From: an uncultured Chloroflexota bacterium
GTDB taxonomy: Bacteria > Chloroflexota > UBA11872
DNA length: 64,000 bases
NCBI GenBank assembly: GCA_958296175.1
Contig: OY282448.1
Coordinates: forward strand, 1,922,472-1,986,471
Direction: 5' to 3'
The translations under genes and the position numbers were made by a program. Below, piece by piece: positions 26,823-35,640 of the stretch. Below the pieces are notes generated by a model that ran no database searches, was not told the DNA's origin, and was given only the letters and a program-made list of their open reading frames with translations. Position 1 is the stretch's first letter, and each line of letters begins with the position of its first letter.

Positions 26823-27536
26823 CTACCCGTCCGGCGTCCCAGGTACCGCGGGAACCATGATTTCCAGCCGCGCGGGCAGGCCGCGCGGCGCCAGCGTCAC
26901 CTCGGGGCTGTCCAGCCGCCGCACCGTGCGCCCGTCCAGAAACCCGCTGTCGGCCAGCGGTGCGGTTGGATGCCCAGGCATGTGCGCCGTGCGGTAGTGC
27001 ATGGGAACCGCAATCGCGGGCGCCAGGTCGTCGATCACTGCGCCCGCGGTCGCGCCGTCGATCGTGTAGAACCCGCCCACGGGAACCAGCACCACGTCGT
27101 GCCCCTGGCACTGGGCGCGCAGGTTGGTGTCCAGCCGGTGCCCCAGGTCGCCCAGGTGCAGGATGCGCAGCCCGCCCGCCTCGATGGAAGCGAACGCCGT
27201 GCGTCCGCGCCGCCGCCCGCGCTCCTCGTCGTGGTAGGCCCCGCCGATCAGCGTGACGCGCACGTCGCCGCTGTCCGTCACGCTCGGCCGCCAGCCGTCG
27301 GCGGACAGGCCGCGCACGACCTTGGGATCGCCCGGTGCCATGGCCGTGTTCGTGTGGTCGGCGTGCTCGTGCGTGACCACCACCAGATCGGTGGGCGGCA
27401 GCTGGGGAATGGGATAGCCCACCGAGGCGTCGAAGGGATCGATCAACAGCCGTGTGCCGCCCGGGCTGGTCAGCAGGAACGCAGCGTGGCCCAGCCAGCG
27501 CAGCGCGGCGGCGGCGGCGCCGCGCTCAGAGTTCAC
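26823..27536 (-). CDS. UlaG-like metallo-beta-lactamase-fold hydrolase
   Basis: 237 residues. 'LRWLGHAAFLLTSPGGTRLL', 'IDPFDASVG', metal motif 'VVVTHEHADHTN' (H-x-H-x-D-H), 'RILHLGDLGH' and 'AIAVPMHYRTAHMPGHP' give the full two-metal site of the UlaG/YtnP-type branch of the MBL superfamily. The substrate is not readable. Its first 11 bases overlap the end of recR, so the two are cotranscribed. Conserved MBL genes of this kind are common neighbours without a known link to recombination. Confidence 0.85.
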   Translation of the reverse strand: MNSERGAAAAALRWLGHAAFLLTSPGGTRLLIDPFDASVGYPIPQLPPTDLVVVTHEHADHTNTAMAPGDPKVVRGLSADGWRPSVTDSGDVRVTLIGGAYHDEERGRRRGRTAFASIEAGGLRILHLGDLGHRLDTNLRAQCQGHDVVLVPVGGFYTIDGATAGAVIDDLAPAIAVPMHYRTAHMPGHPTAPLADSGFLDGRTVRRLDSPEVTLAPRGLPARLEIMVPAVPGTPDG

Positions 27537-28128
27537 GGCGGCCCTCCAGCGCTTGGGCGATGGTGGCGGCGTCGACGTACTCGATGTCGCCGCCGGTGGC
27601 CAGCCCGCGCGCCAGCCGGGTCACGCGCACGGGTTGCCCGCGCAGCCGCTGGCCGATCTCCATGGCCGTGGCGTCGCCCTCGATCGTAGCGTTGGTGGCA
27701 ACGATGACCTCGCCCACGGCGCCGCGCGCCACGCGCTCCAGCAGCAGGTCGATCGTCAGATCGTCGGGCCCGATGCCCTCCAGCGGCGAAATTGCGCCGT
27801 GCAGCACGTGGTAACGCCCGGCGAACCCGCCCGAATTCTCGATGGCCGCCAGGTCCAGCGGGTCCTCCACCACGCACAGCAGCGCGGCGTTCCGCTCGCC
27901 GTCCGCACAGATGGTGCACGGTTCGGCGTCGGCGTAGTTGCGGCACTGGCCGCAGGTCACGATGCCGTCATGCAGCGACGCGACGGCGCGCCCCAGCGTC
28001 TGCGCCTGGCTCGAGGACGCGCGCAGCAGGAAGAAGGCCAGCCGCTGCGCAGTTTTTGGGCCGATTGTGGGCAGGCGCGCCAGCTCGTCGATGAGCCGCG
28101 TCACCGCGCGAGGCAGCGGGTCGGCCAC
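27526..28128 (-). CDS. recR: Recombination mediator protein RecR
   Basis: 200 residues, standard length. The N-terminal helix-hairpin-helix 'LIDELARLPTIGPKTAQRLA' is followed by a C4 zinc finger 'CGQCRNYADAEPCTICAD'. The Toprim domain has 'LCVVEDPLDLAAIEN' and 'EVIVATNATIEGDATAM', and the C-terminus 'RLARGLATGGDIEYVDAATI' completes it. RecR works with RecO and RecF to load RecA at ssDNA gaps. It starts 4 bp after ybaB, in the widespread dnaX-ybaB-recR arrangement. Confidence 0.96.
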   Translation of the reverse strand: MADPLPRAVTRLIDELARLPTIGPKTAQRLAFFLLRASSSQAQTLGRAVASLHDGIVTCGQCRNYADAEPCTICADGERNAALLCVVEDPLDLAAIENSGGFAGRYHVLHGAISPLEGIGPDDLTIDLLLERVARGAVGEVIVATNATIEGDATAMEIGQRLRGQPVRVTRLARGLATGGDIEYVDAATIAQALEGRREL

Positions 28129-28132
28129 GCCG

Positions 28133-28423
28133 TTAGCCGAGGCCCGGGATGTTCAATCCGCCCGTCAGGCCGCCCAGCTTCTGCTTGGCCAGCTCCTGCG
28201 ACTGTTGCAGCGCGTCGTTCACGGCCACGGTCAGCATGTCGGCCAGCAGGTCCGCGTCGTCGGGGTCCACCGCCGCCGGATCGATCTGGATCGACTTGAT
28301 CTGCTGGTCGCCGCTGGCCACCACCGTGACCGCCCCGCCGCCGGCGCTGGCCTGCACGGTCTGCGTCTTCAATTCGTCCTGCAGCTTCTCCATCTGCTTC
28401 TGGAACTGCTGAAACATGCGCAT
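28133..28423 (-). CDS. ybaB: YbaB/EbfC family nucleoid-associated protein
   Basis: 96 residues from ATG 28423; a GTG lies two codons upstream, and the longer frame would run into dnaX. 'MFQQFQKQMEKLQDELKTQT' is the N-terminal helix. 'VVASGDQQIKSIQIDPAAV' and 'LADMLTVAVNDALQQSQEL' form the YbaB strand-helix core, with a Gly/Leu C-terminal tail. It is a small DNA-binding dimer. It follows dnaX by 10 bp and precedes recR by 4 bp. Confidence 0.93.
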   Translation of the reverse strand: MRMFQQFQKQMEKLQDELKTQTVQASAGGGAVTVVASGDQQIKSIQIDPAAVDPDDADLLADMLTVAVNDALQQSQELAKQKLGGLTGGLNIPGLG

Positions 28424-28433
28424 GGACACGGCC

Positions 28434-30086
28434 TTAGGCTCCGGAGTCGGTCTGATCCATGATAGGCGTGGCCCCAAACTCGCGCATCGCCACGCGCACC
28501 ACCGGGTCGTCCGCGCGCGGCGCGGCCGCCGCCGGCCGCTCGGCGGCCGGTGCGGCGCGGCGCAGCTCGTTGCGCACGTTCAGCGGCCGCCCAAACGTCT
28601 GCCCCAGCGCGTTCGTCACCAGCCGCAGCGCGTCGGTCTGTTCCACGCGGTCCAGCAGAAAGCTGCTGCGGTAGCCCAGCGTCACGGTGCCGTCGTCCAG
28701 CCGCATCACCTCGGCCTGCTTCACGTACGGCGCGATAGCGCGCGATTCCTGCTGCACCAGCGCCAGCCACTCGTCCTTGCGGCTGGCGACCAGCTCCGCG
28801 GACAACGCCTCGGACGAGTCGCCGCCGGCCGCCGCCGGCGGGGCGGGGCGGGGCGGCGGGGCGCTGGCTGGCCGTTCCGCCTGCGGCGGGCGCGCGGGCG
28901 CCGGCGGACTGACAGCCGCGGCCGCCGCCGGCGCTGCCGCGGTCTCCGTGATGGTCAGCGCCGCGCGTGCGTAGGCCAGTTCCAGCTCCAGGCTGGCGTC
29001 CACCCCCGTGCGCGACGGCGCGGCCGGCGCCGCGAACACGTCCAGCGCGCGCACCACGTCGCGCATGGTGGTCGCGTCCGTCTGCGCCGCCAGCTCGTGC
29101 CGCTCGTCGTCGGTCAGGTGGCCGCCGCCGCCCGCCTCGGGGCTGGCTTTCAACAGCAGCAGGTCGCGCAGCAGGTCGATCACCTGCTGATGCAGCGTGG
29201 TCGGGCTGACGCCGCCTTCCACGGCCTGCGTGATGCCCAGCAGCCCGGCGGCGGTGTCCCCGCGCAGCAAATGCCGCACCAGATCCACCACCGCGTCGCG
29301 GCCCGTCAGCCCCAGCATGGCGTTCACCGTGGCGGCCGTGGCCGTGTTGTCGCCGTAGGCCAGCGCCTGATCCAGCAGGCTCACCGAGTCGCGCGCGCTG
29401 CCGCCGCCGTTGCGGGCCAGAATGCGCAGCGCCGCGTCGTCGATCTTGGCCCCTTCCTGCTCGGCAATCTCGCGCAGCTTTGCCGTCAGTTCCAACACGC
29501 CGATGCGCCGAAACACCAAGTGCTGCGTCCGCGAGCGGATCGTCGCCGGCACTCGGTGCGGCTCGGTGGTCGCCAGCACGAAGAGCGTCTGCGGCGGCGG
29601 CTCTTCCAGCGTCTTGAGCAGCGCGTCCTTGGCCGGCAGCGAAAGCTGATGCACCTCGTCGATGATGTAGACGCGGTACCGCCCGGAGGCGGGCGCAAAC
29701 TGCGTCAGGTCGCGGATCTCGCGGATGTCGTCGATGCCCCGATGCGACGCGGCGTCCATCTCGATCAGGTCGAGAAACGACCCCGTGGCAATGGCCTGGC
29801 AGTGGTCGCAGGCTTCGCACGGTTCGGACTGCACGCCTTCCAGACAGTTGACGGCTTTGGCCAGCAGCCGCGCCGCCGTGGTCTTGCCGGTGCCGCGCTC
29901 GCCCGAGAACATGTAGGCGTGGCTCAGCCGGTTGTGCACCAGCGCGTTCTGCAGCGTGCGCACCACGTGGCCCTGACCCACCAGCCCGGCGAACCGCTGG
30001 GGGCGGTAGCGGTTGTACAGCGCCTGGAACGACGGCGGGCGCTCCTCGCCCGCCGCCGCCGTATCGTTGGTCATGGGGGTCATCAT
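28434..30086 (-). CDS. dnaX: DNA polymerase III subunit gamma/tau
   Basis: 550 residues. 'YNRYRPQRFAGLVGQGHVVR' at the N-terminus, Walker A 'MFSGERGTGKTTAARLLAKA', a four-Cys zinc knuckle ('CLEGVQSEPCEACDHC'), 'VYIIDEVHQLS' as Walker B, and 'LFVLATTEPHRVPATIRSR' with sensor 1 and the SRC/R finger. A Pro/Ala-rich linker (about 395-430) leads to a tau-type C-terminal domain. It loads the beta clamp. The first ATG directly abuts the SRP RNA 3' end; the Met at 30074 is a likelier start because the upstream bases would belong to the RNA. Confidence 0.95.
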   Translation of the reverse strand: MMTPMTNDTAAAGEERPPSFQALYNRYRPQRFAGLVGQGHVVRTLQNALVHNRLSHAYMFSGERGTGKTTAARLLAKAVNCLEGVQSEPCEACDHCQAIATGSFLDLIEMDAASHRGIDDIREIRDLTQFAPASGRYRVYIIDEVHQLSLPAKDALLKTLEEPPPQTLFVLATTEPHRVPATIRSRTQHLVFRRIGVLELTAKLREIAEQEGAKIDDAALRILARNGGGSARDSVSLLDQALAYGDNTATAATVNAMLGLTGRDAVVDLVRHLLRGDTAAGLLGITQAVEGGVSPTTLHQQVIDLLRDLLLLKASPEAGGGGHLTDDERHELAAQTDATTMRDVVRALDVFAAPAAPSRTGVDASLELELAYARAALTITETAAAPAAAAAVSPPAPARPPQAERPASAPPPRPAPPAAAGGDSSEALSAELVASRKDEWLALVQQESRAIAPYVKQAEVMRLDDGTVTLGYRSSFLLDRVEQTDALRLVTNALGQTFGRPLNVRNELRRAAPAAERPAAAAPRADDPVVRVAMREFGATPIMDQTDSGA

Positions 30087-30360
30087 AGAGGCCGCGCACC
30101 CGCCGTCGAACTGACGAGCACTGCCTTACCGCCAGACGTCGACTCCGGCCAGATGGACTCGCGGCGCCCGAAGGTGACTTCGTACCGCTGCTTCCTCTCG
30201 GACCTGACGGGGTTGGAAGGCCTTCGCCGCGCGAGGTCCGGCGTTCTTCGCCGAGCCAGACGGCAGCCACAGTGCGGCCAAGCCTCAGGCGGGAATTCGG
30301 CCCGCTGTAGCGGGTTGCGGATTACAGGGCACCGCTAGCTCCCCACCTAGCGCGGCCTCT
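30087..30360 (-). ncRNA. ffs: Large-type signal recognition particle RNA (Alu domain plus helix 8)
   Basis: The minus strand carries the SRP core 'GTCAGGTCC-GAGA-GGAAGCAGC' (about 30188-30209), a GNRA-type tetraloop with GAGA instead of the common GGAA. The hairpin arm extends perfectly over 30155-30239, with further pairing out to 30119 and 30274. The 5' third contains the Alu-domain signature 'GCTAGGTGGGGAGCTAGCGG' followed by TGCCCTGTAATCCG. The ends close with an exact 11-bp helix (30087-30097 with 30350-30360). At about 274 nt it matches the Bacillus-like long form. It lies directly upstream of dnaX, as in several Gram-positive and Chloroflexota genomes. Confidence 0.96.
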
Positions 30361-30420
30361 GGCGCGATACTGGCACGTCCCCGCCGCCTAGTCAACGCCC
30401 GCCTGGCGCGCCGCATCCAC

Positions 30421-30481
30421 GAGCCGCAAGCCGCAAGCCGCGAGCTGCGAGCCGCAAGCCGCAGGCCGCAAGCCGCGAGCC
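30421..30481. repeat. Heptanucleotide microsatellite (GCCGCAA)n
   Basis: About eight to nine imperfect copies of GCCGCAA/GCCGCGA fill the gap between the SRP RNA promoter region and the aldolase gene. The repeat is not dyad-symmetric and has no spacer, so it is not CRISPR-like. Confidence 0.8.
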
Positions 30482-30529
30482 ATGTTCCCCTAAAATGGCT
30501 TCCGACCGCCCCCGCCATGGGAGGCCGCC

Positions 30530-31588
30530 GTGCCGCCGTTCCGTATCGAGCTTCGCAGCGACACCCAAACCACGCCCACCCAGGAAATGCGCGAAGCCAT
30601 GGCGCGCGCCGAGGTCGGCGACGACCTGGGCGGCGAGGACCCCACCGTGCGCGACCTCGAAGCGCTGGCGGCCGACCTCTTCGAGCGCGAGGCCGCCCTC
30701 TTCGTCACCAGCGGCACCATGGGCAACATCGTCAGCCTGCTCACCCACACCACGCCCGGTCAGGCAATCCTCGTCGACCCCGAGTCCCACGTGGCCCTGG
30801 CCGAGGCCGGCGGCTACGCGCGCTTGGGCGGCTGCTCCCTCATCCCCATCGAATCGCCCGGCCATCTGACCGCGGCCGACCTCGAGCCGCACCTCGGCCC
30901 GGTCACCACGCACTCGCTGCAGCCCGGCCTCGTCTGGACGGAAAACACGCACAACCGGCGCGGCGGCGTGGCCTGGGGACCCGACGTCATGCGCGAGCTG
31001 GCCGCGCTCGCTGCCGCGCACGGCCTGCGGCTGCACGTCGACGGCGCGCGCATCTTCAACGCCGCCGCCGCAGTTGGCGTCCCCGTCGCCGAGCTGACCC
31101 GCGGCGCCGACACGGTGCAGTTCTGCCTCTCCAAGGGCCTCGGCGCGCCGTTTGGGTCGCTGATCGTGGGCAGCGCGGAGGTCATCGGCCGCGCCCGCCG
31201 CACGCGCCAGATGGTCGGCGGCGGCATGCGCCAGGCTGGCGTGATGGCCGCGCCCGGCCTGATCGCTTTGCGCGACGGCCCCGGCCGCATGGCCGACGAC
31301 CACCGCCGCGCCCGACAGTTGGGCGGCGTCGTCGACGACCTCCCCGGCCTGCGGCTGGTATCGCCCGTCTTCACCAACCTGATCTTCGTGACCTGGAACC
31401 CGGACGAACTTGACATAACGACGTTCGTCGCCGAAGCCACCGCCCGCGGCGTGGGCGTAGGCATGCCGCGCGGCGACACCTTCCGCCTCGTCACCCACCA
31501 TCAGGTCGGCGATGCCGAGCTGGAGGAAGCGGCGGACGTGCTGGCCCTGGCGGCGGAGGCCGCCGCCGTGTCCGCGGCTGCGCGCTAA
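30530..31588 (+). CDS. Low-specificity L-threonine aldolase (PLP, beta-eliminating family)
   Basis: 352 residues from a GTG start. '[20 protein letters not shown]' and '[20 protein letters not shown]' are the family N-terminus. '[19 protein letters not shown]' binds the PLP phosphate, '[18 protein letters not shown]' supplies the cofactor Asp, and '[19 protein letters not shown]' carries the PLP Lys. It splits L-threonine or L-allo-threonine into glycine and acetaldehyde in the cytosol. The next gene starts 17 bp downstream on the same strand. Confidence 0.92.
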   Translation: MPPFRIELRSDTQTTPTQEMREAMARAEVGDDLGGEDPTVRDLEALAADLFEREAALFVTSGTMGNIVSLLTHTTPGQAILVDPESHVALAEAGGYARLGGCSLIPIESPGHLTAADLEPHLGPVTTHSLQPGLVWTENTHNRRGGVAWGPDVMRELAALAAAHGLRLHVDGARIFNAAAAVGVPVAELTRGADTVQFCLSKGLGAPFGSLIVGSAEVIGRARRTRQMVGGGMRQAGVMAAPGLIALRDGPGRMADDHRRARQLGGVVDDLPGLRLVSPVFTNLIFVTWNPDELDITTFVAEATARGVGVGMPRGDTFRLVTHHQVGDAELEEAADVLALAAEAAAVSAAAR

Positions 31589-31605
31589 CGCCCCCGGCCC
31601 GCGCG

Positions 31606-32427
31606 ATGCCGTTCGACCTCTCGCAGCCCGCCCCGGGTGAGTCGGACGTTCGGCTCGGTCCCCTGCGGGCTCTGCGCTGGCAGGCGCAGGAGCTGCAGGC
31701 CCCGCAGACCCTGCTGGCCGTGCACGGCATGTGGGTGGGCGCGCCGGTCTGGCGGGCGCTCGGCCCCTACCTCGCCGCCCAGGGCTACACGACCTACGCG
31801 GTCTGGTTGCGGCATCACCATCCCGACGACGACCGCGCGCAGCTGCACGGTCTGGGGTTGGCGGACTACGCCGCCGACGTGGTCGAGGCCGCGCAGGCCC
31901 TGGACGGCCCCGTGTTGGTGGGGCACAGCATGGGCGGCCTCGTTGCGCAGCTTGCGGCCGCGGCCGGCGCGCCGGCCGGCCTTGCGCTGCTGGCCAGCGC
32001 ACCGCCGTTCGGCATCCCGCCCATCCCGCGGCTGTCGTTCCTGCCCGCGGCTGCGCGCCAGATGGTGGGCCGCCCCTTCGAGCGCCGGCCGGTCGACGTG
32101 TTTGCGCCGCAGGTTTTCATGGAACGCCTGGACGAGCGCCAGCGCCAGACCCTCGGCGCGCGCGCCGCGCCCGAGCCGCGCCGCGCCGCCCGCCAGTTGG
32201 CCCTCTGGCCGCCGCGCGTGCGCCGCGCACACGTGCGCTGCCCGGTCTTCGTGGGCGGCGGCGATCTCGACCCCGTCATCATCCCCTGGGTCACCCGCCG
32301 CCTCGCGGCGCGCTACCGTGTGGTGGCCGCCATGTACGAAGACCGCGGCCACATGCTCCTGCTCGAAGACGGCTGGCGCGCCGTTGCCGACGATCTCATG
32401 CTCTGGGCCGACCGCTACGTCGAATGA
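31606..32427 (+). CDS. Alpha/beta hydrolase with intact catalytic triad
   Basis: 273 residues. 'LLAVHGMWVGAPVWRALGPY' gives the oxyanion region and 'GPVLVGHSMGGLVAQLAAAA' the nucleophile elbow with Ser. 'VFVGGGDLDPVI' carries the acid and 'YEDRGHMLLLEDGW' the His. It resembles small esterases and lipases of the YdjP/AB hydrolase-1 type. It lies in the same run as the threonine aldolase and aldo/keto reductase, but the three share no obvious pathway. Confidence 0.87.
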   Translation: MPFDLSQPAPGESDVRLGPLRALRWQAQELQAPQTLLAVHGMWVGAPVWRALGPYLAAQGYTTYAVWLRHHHPDDDRAQLHGLGLADYAADVVEAAQALDGPVLVGHSMGGLVAQLAAAAGAPAGLALLASAPPFGIPPIPRLSFLPAAARQMVGRPFERRPVDVFAPQVFMERLDERQRQTLGARAAPEPRRAARQLALWPPRVRRAHVRCPVFVGGGDLDPVIIPWVTRRLAARYRVVAAMYEDRGHMLLLEDGWRAVADDLMLWADRYVE

Positions 32428-32503
32428 ACGCCCCCGCGCTCCGCTCCTCGTCGATCCACGAATAATGTCTGCCGTCCGCCCACAACCCGAAGGAGGCCTT
32501 CCC

Positions 32504-33442
32504 ATGCTGCACCGAAACCTCGGCGGCGCCGGCGCCGCGATCAGCGCGCTCACGATGGGATGCTGGGAAATCGGCGGGCTGGCCTGGGGCCCCATGCCGG
32601 CCCCCGCAGCCGTGGAACTGGTCACCGCCGCGGCCGACGCTGGCGTCGCGGCTTTCGACACGGCCGAGGCTTACGGCAACGGCCGCAGCGAAGTCATCCT
32701 CGGCCAGGCCCTGCGCGACCGGCGCGGCCAGGTGATCTTCATCTCCAAGACCGGCTACCTGCCGGGCGTCGACGGCGCACAAATGCTGCTGGACTCCCAG
32801 CCGCAGGACTTTGCGCCCAGCTCCATCCGGCGCGCCTGCGAGCTGTCCCGCCAGCGGCTGCAAACCGATGTCATCGACGTGTACTTGCTGCACGACCCGC
32901 CCATGGCCGCGGTGATGGAGGAGGCGCCGTTCGCCGAGCTGCGGCGGTTGCAAGACCGCGGCAAGATTCGCTGGTGGGGCGTTTCGTCCAGCCCGCCCGT
33001 TGCCGCCGAAGCCATCCGCCGCTGGGGTGCGCAGGTCGTGGAGACGCCGTTCAACGCTGCCAGCCCGCAGGCGGCCGACGTGGTGTTCCCGCTGGCGCGC
33101 GCCCACGGCGCGGGCGTGTTGGCGCGCAGCCCCTTCGCCAGCGGCAACCTGACTCTCAGCGCCGACGACCGCGCCGCGCTCTACGCGGGCGACTGGCGGC
33201 GCTTTCACGACCCGCAGCGCGTTGCCGCCGATGCCGCCGCGGCTCGGCGCCTGGCCGACCTGGCCGATGCCCGTGACGAACCGCTCACCGACACCGCCAT
33301 CAAGTTCGTGCTCGGCCACCCGGACGTCTCCACCTGCATCGTGGGACTCTCGGCCATCCCCGAAATCGCGCCCAACACGCGCGCGGCCGAGCCCCCCTAC
33401 CTGGACGCCGCCGAAATCGCCCGCCTGCGGCCCACCCCCTGA
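32504..33442 (+). CDS. Aldo/keto reductase
   Basis: 312 residues from ATG 32504, chosen over the ATG at 32465 because a strong AGGAGG (32491-32496) sits 7 nt before it. The (beta/alpha)8 motifs are clear: 'FDTAEAYGNGRSEVILGQAL' (Asp and Tyr), 'VIFISKTGYL' (Lys), 'DVYLLHDPPM' (His), 'IRWWGVSSSPPVAAEAIRRW', and NADPH-binding 'FVLGHPDVSTCIVGLS'. It reduces sugars, aldehydes or ketones with NADPH; the substrate is not readable. Confidence 0.9.
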   Translation: MLHRNLGGAGAAISALTMGCWEIGGLAWGPMPAPAAVELVTAAADAGVAAFDTAEAYGNGRSEVILGQALRDRRGQVIFISKTGYLPGVDGAQMLLDSQPQDFAPSSIRRACELSRQRLQTDVIDVYLLHDPPMAAVMEEAPFAELRRLQDRGKIRWWGVSSSPPVAAEAIRRWGAQVVETPFNAASPQAADVVFPLARAHGAGVLARSPFASGNLTLSADDRAALYAGDWRRFHDPQRVAADAAAARRLADLADARDEPLTDTAIKFVLGHPDVSTCIVGLSAIPEIAPNTRAAEPPYLDAAEIARLRPTP

Positions 33443-33481
33443 CCGCTCCCCTCCGCGCGCTCGTCTGGCCAGCGCCGTAGA

Positions 33482-33578
33482 CCCCTCTCCCTGGAGGGAG
33501 AGGGCAGGGGCTGCAGCAGCGCCCCATCAGGTCGATCATCGTCCCCTCTCCCTGGAGGGAGAGGGCAGGGTGAGGGGG
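33482..33578. repeat. Two REP-like palindromes CCCTCTCCCTGGAGGGAGAGGGCAGGG
   Basis: Two copies (about 33482-33510 and 33543-33578), the second with the TGAGGGGG tail that also marks the copies in the IS remnants at about 25549-25584 and 26601-26636. The core CCCTCTCCCT/AGGGAGAGGG is a near-perfect dyad. The rest of the gap 33443-33786 is GC-rich, with a degenerate CGCCGC-type repeat and an AT-richer promoter-like pocket at about 33715-33740. Confidence 0.75.
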
Positions 33579-33786
33579 CTCCGCAAGCGGGAGGGCAGAG
33601 CCAGGGCGGCCCGCGCGCATCGCCCGCCGCCTGCCCGCCACCCTCCCGCCGCCAGCGCGCCGCCCGCGCGCCGCCAGCCGCCAGTGCGCCGCTCTCCCGC
33701 TCGGCATGATTCTGACCTGTACGGTATATTCTGCCCTGTTGGGACACTGAACCGGCGAACTGGCTGGATGTGGGAGGGTGACGACC

Positions 33787-35286
33787 ATGCTGAAGCATCT
33801 GACGCGGCGGCGGTTTCTGCGGGCAAGCGCCGCCGGCGGGATTGGCGCCGCCGGCGCGGCCGTGCTCGCGGCCTGCGGCGAAACCCAGGTCGTGGAGAAG
33901 ATCACGACCCAGATCGTCAACGTCGAAAAGATCGTGACCAGGGAGGTGGAGGTCCAGGTCGAAAAGATCGTCCAGGCCCCCGCGGCCGTGCCCGAGCGCG
34001 GCACCGTGGAATTCGAGTTCATCTCCGACCACGTGTCCGGCGTGCGCGGCAAGTCCACCACCTGGGCGCTGGAGACCTTCCGGCAGGTCCGGCCCGACAT
34101 CAAGATCAAGTTCACGCCCCAGAGCGGCAACTTCGTCGAGTCCTTCGCCATCCGCATCGCGGCGGGCAGCGCCCCGGCTACCGCCCTGCTCAGCTGGGGC
34201 TTCTTCGGCTCGCACCAGGACTCGTTCACCCAGATCAACGACGTGCTGGACAAGAACAGGAACTTCGACCCGGCCGAGATCATCTACGAGCCGGACGCCT
34301 ACACGATCAACTACGACCTCGAATTCCCGTTCGTGGACTCGTTCCAGGGCCACGCGTTCGGCCTGCCCTACCAGGGCAACGTCAGCGGGCACTACTACAA
34401 CATCGACCTGTACGACCAGTACGGCGTGCCCGAGCCCTCGGAAGACTGGACCTACAGCAACGAGTGGCTGAACGCGGCCATGCAGGCCACGGACCCCGAC
34501 AACAACATCTGGGGGACGCGCATCGGCGGCGGCGGGGACATCCACTTCTGGACGCCCATCAGCTGGGGCTTCGGCGCCAAGCAGTTCATCTCATCGGACG
34601 GCGTGCACACGACGCTGTTCGAAGACGGCGGCGACCAGGGCATGCAGTTCGCGGTGGACCTGATCCACGACAACAGGACCTCGCCGCCCACGGACGCCCA
34701 GCGCGAGCTGGCGGGCGAATTCGGCGATGCCTTCTCGGCCGGCAAGATCGGCGCCGAGCTGCGGCGCGGCGACGCCAAGGGCAATGCGGTCATTAGCATC
34801 GGCGACCGCTTCCGCTGGGCGCTGGCCCCGCAGCCCAAGGGCGACGTCACCGGCACCGTGGCCGTGCACCGCACCAACCAGGGGCACTACGTGCTCAACT
34901 CCGCCGAACGCCAGGGCGTCGTGGAAGAAGTGGTGGACTTCCTGGTCTGGATGGCCGGCCCGCAGATGCAGGCGCGCGCCGCCACCGACCGCGGCTTCCT
35001 GCCCTGCCGCTGGGACGCGCTGGAGTCGCCGGAGAACCTGGCGGCCCCGCCGGAGCGGCAGGACCTGCTGGTCTCCTTCGTGCGCGGCGCTTTCCGCACC
35101 TGGCAGGGCTACCACCCCAACTGGCAGGAGTGGCTGGCCTGGCGCGGCATCGCGCATCGCTCCTTCACGGGCGAAGCGACGGTGCAAGAAGGCATCGACG
35201 CCGCCGTGTCCGAAGGCGACCGCATCCTGCGCCAGGACGTGGACCTGCTGAACAAGCGCATCGAACGCTGGGGGCGCACCTCCTAA
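33787..35286 (+). CDS. Tat-exported extracellular solute-binding lipoprotein (ABC family 1 type), no transporter nearby
   Basis: 499 residues from ATG 33787, 9 nt after GGGAGG (33772-33777). Tat-type 'LTRRRFLRASAAGG' leads to lipobox 'VLAAC' (Cys30). A linker with repeated 'EKI(T/V)' units ('VVEKITTQIVNVEKIVTREV') follows, then the binding domain ('PDIKIKFTPQSGNFVESFAI', 'HAFGLPYQGNVSGHYYNIDL', 'MQFAVDLIHD', 'RFRWALAPQPKGDVTG'). It is paralogous to the 39086-40672 protein through the whole length. A sugar or oligosaccharide ligand is likely. No permease or ATPase gene is present in the window. Confidence 0.9.
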   Translation: MLKHLTRRRFLRASAAGGIGAAGAAVLAACGETQVVEKITTQIVNVEKIVTREVEVQVEKIVQAPAAVPERGTVEFEFISDHVSGVRGKSTTWALETFRQVRPDIKIKFTPQSGNFVESFAIRIAAGSAPATALLSWGFFGSHQDSFTQINDVLDKNRNFDPAEIIYEPDAYTINYDLEFPFVDSFQGHAFGLPYQGNVSGHYYNIDLYDQYGVPEPSEDWTYSNEWLNAAMQATDPDNNIWGTRIGGGGDIHFWTPISWGFGAKQFISSDGVHTTLFEDGGDQGMQFAVDLIHDNRTSPPTDAQRELAGEFGDAFSAGKIGAELRRGDAKGNAVISIGDRFRWALAPQPKGDVTGTVAVHRTNQGHYVLNSAERQGVVEEVVDFLVWMAGPQMQARAATDRGFLPCRWDALESPENLAAPPERQDLLVSFVRGAFRTWQGYHPNWQEWLAWRGIAHRSFTGEATVQEGIDAAVSEGDRILRQDVDLLNKRIERWGRTS

Positions 35287-35310
35287 GCGGTTCGCCCGCC
35301 CCGTCCAGAC

Positions 35311-35352
35311 GCCGGCGGGGGCGCGGCCCTCCGGGGCCGCGCCCCCGCCGGC
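35311..35352 (+). terminator. Perfect 18-bp GC hairpin after the solute-binding protein gene
   Basis: 35311-35328 is the exact reverse complement of 35335-35352, with a 6-base loop CTCCGG, 24 bp after the stop codon. No U-tract follows, so it is a weak intrinsic terminator at best, or a 3' mRNA stabiliser. The rest of the gap to 35640 holds the -10-like TACTAT (35359-35364) and two copies of CTCGATACGGGG (about 35594 and 35628), but no convincing gene. Confidence 0.45.
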
Positions 35353-35640
35353 ATCGCGTACTATAGGACCGCGATCGACGTCATCCGCCGACCGGCGCAT
35401 CCACGGCGAACCGCCGGTCCGCGCGAGGTGGGTTCACCGATGCGGGCGCGAAGACTGGCACTCCTAACACGGCGCACCGCGCCTCCGACGGCGGTCGTTG
35501 CGCCGCCCCTTCCCGATCGCTCGTCGTCTCCCGCAGATCCGCCCCCGCCGTCGGCGCTGCGAACGGCCCGCCCGCGCCTGCCCGTGCCCGACCCGTCCTC
35601 GATACGGGGTGCGTGCTGCAGGGCGCTCGATACGGGGCGG

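Noticed and set aside
25440..27111. Several proline- or glycine-rich open frames on both strands
   Set aside because: They are created by the 28-bp minisatellite and by duplicated IS debris; no start signal or domain supports them.
30421..30481. CRISPR-like array
   Set aside because: The units are 7 bp with no spacers. No cas genes are present in the window.
33600..33780. Reading frames in the gap before the first solute-binding protein
   Set aside because: The sequence is palindrome copies plus degenerate CGCCGC-type repeats, and the frames lack start signals or domains.
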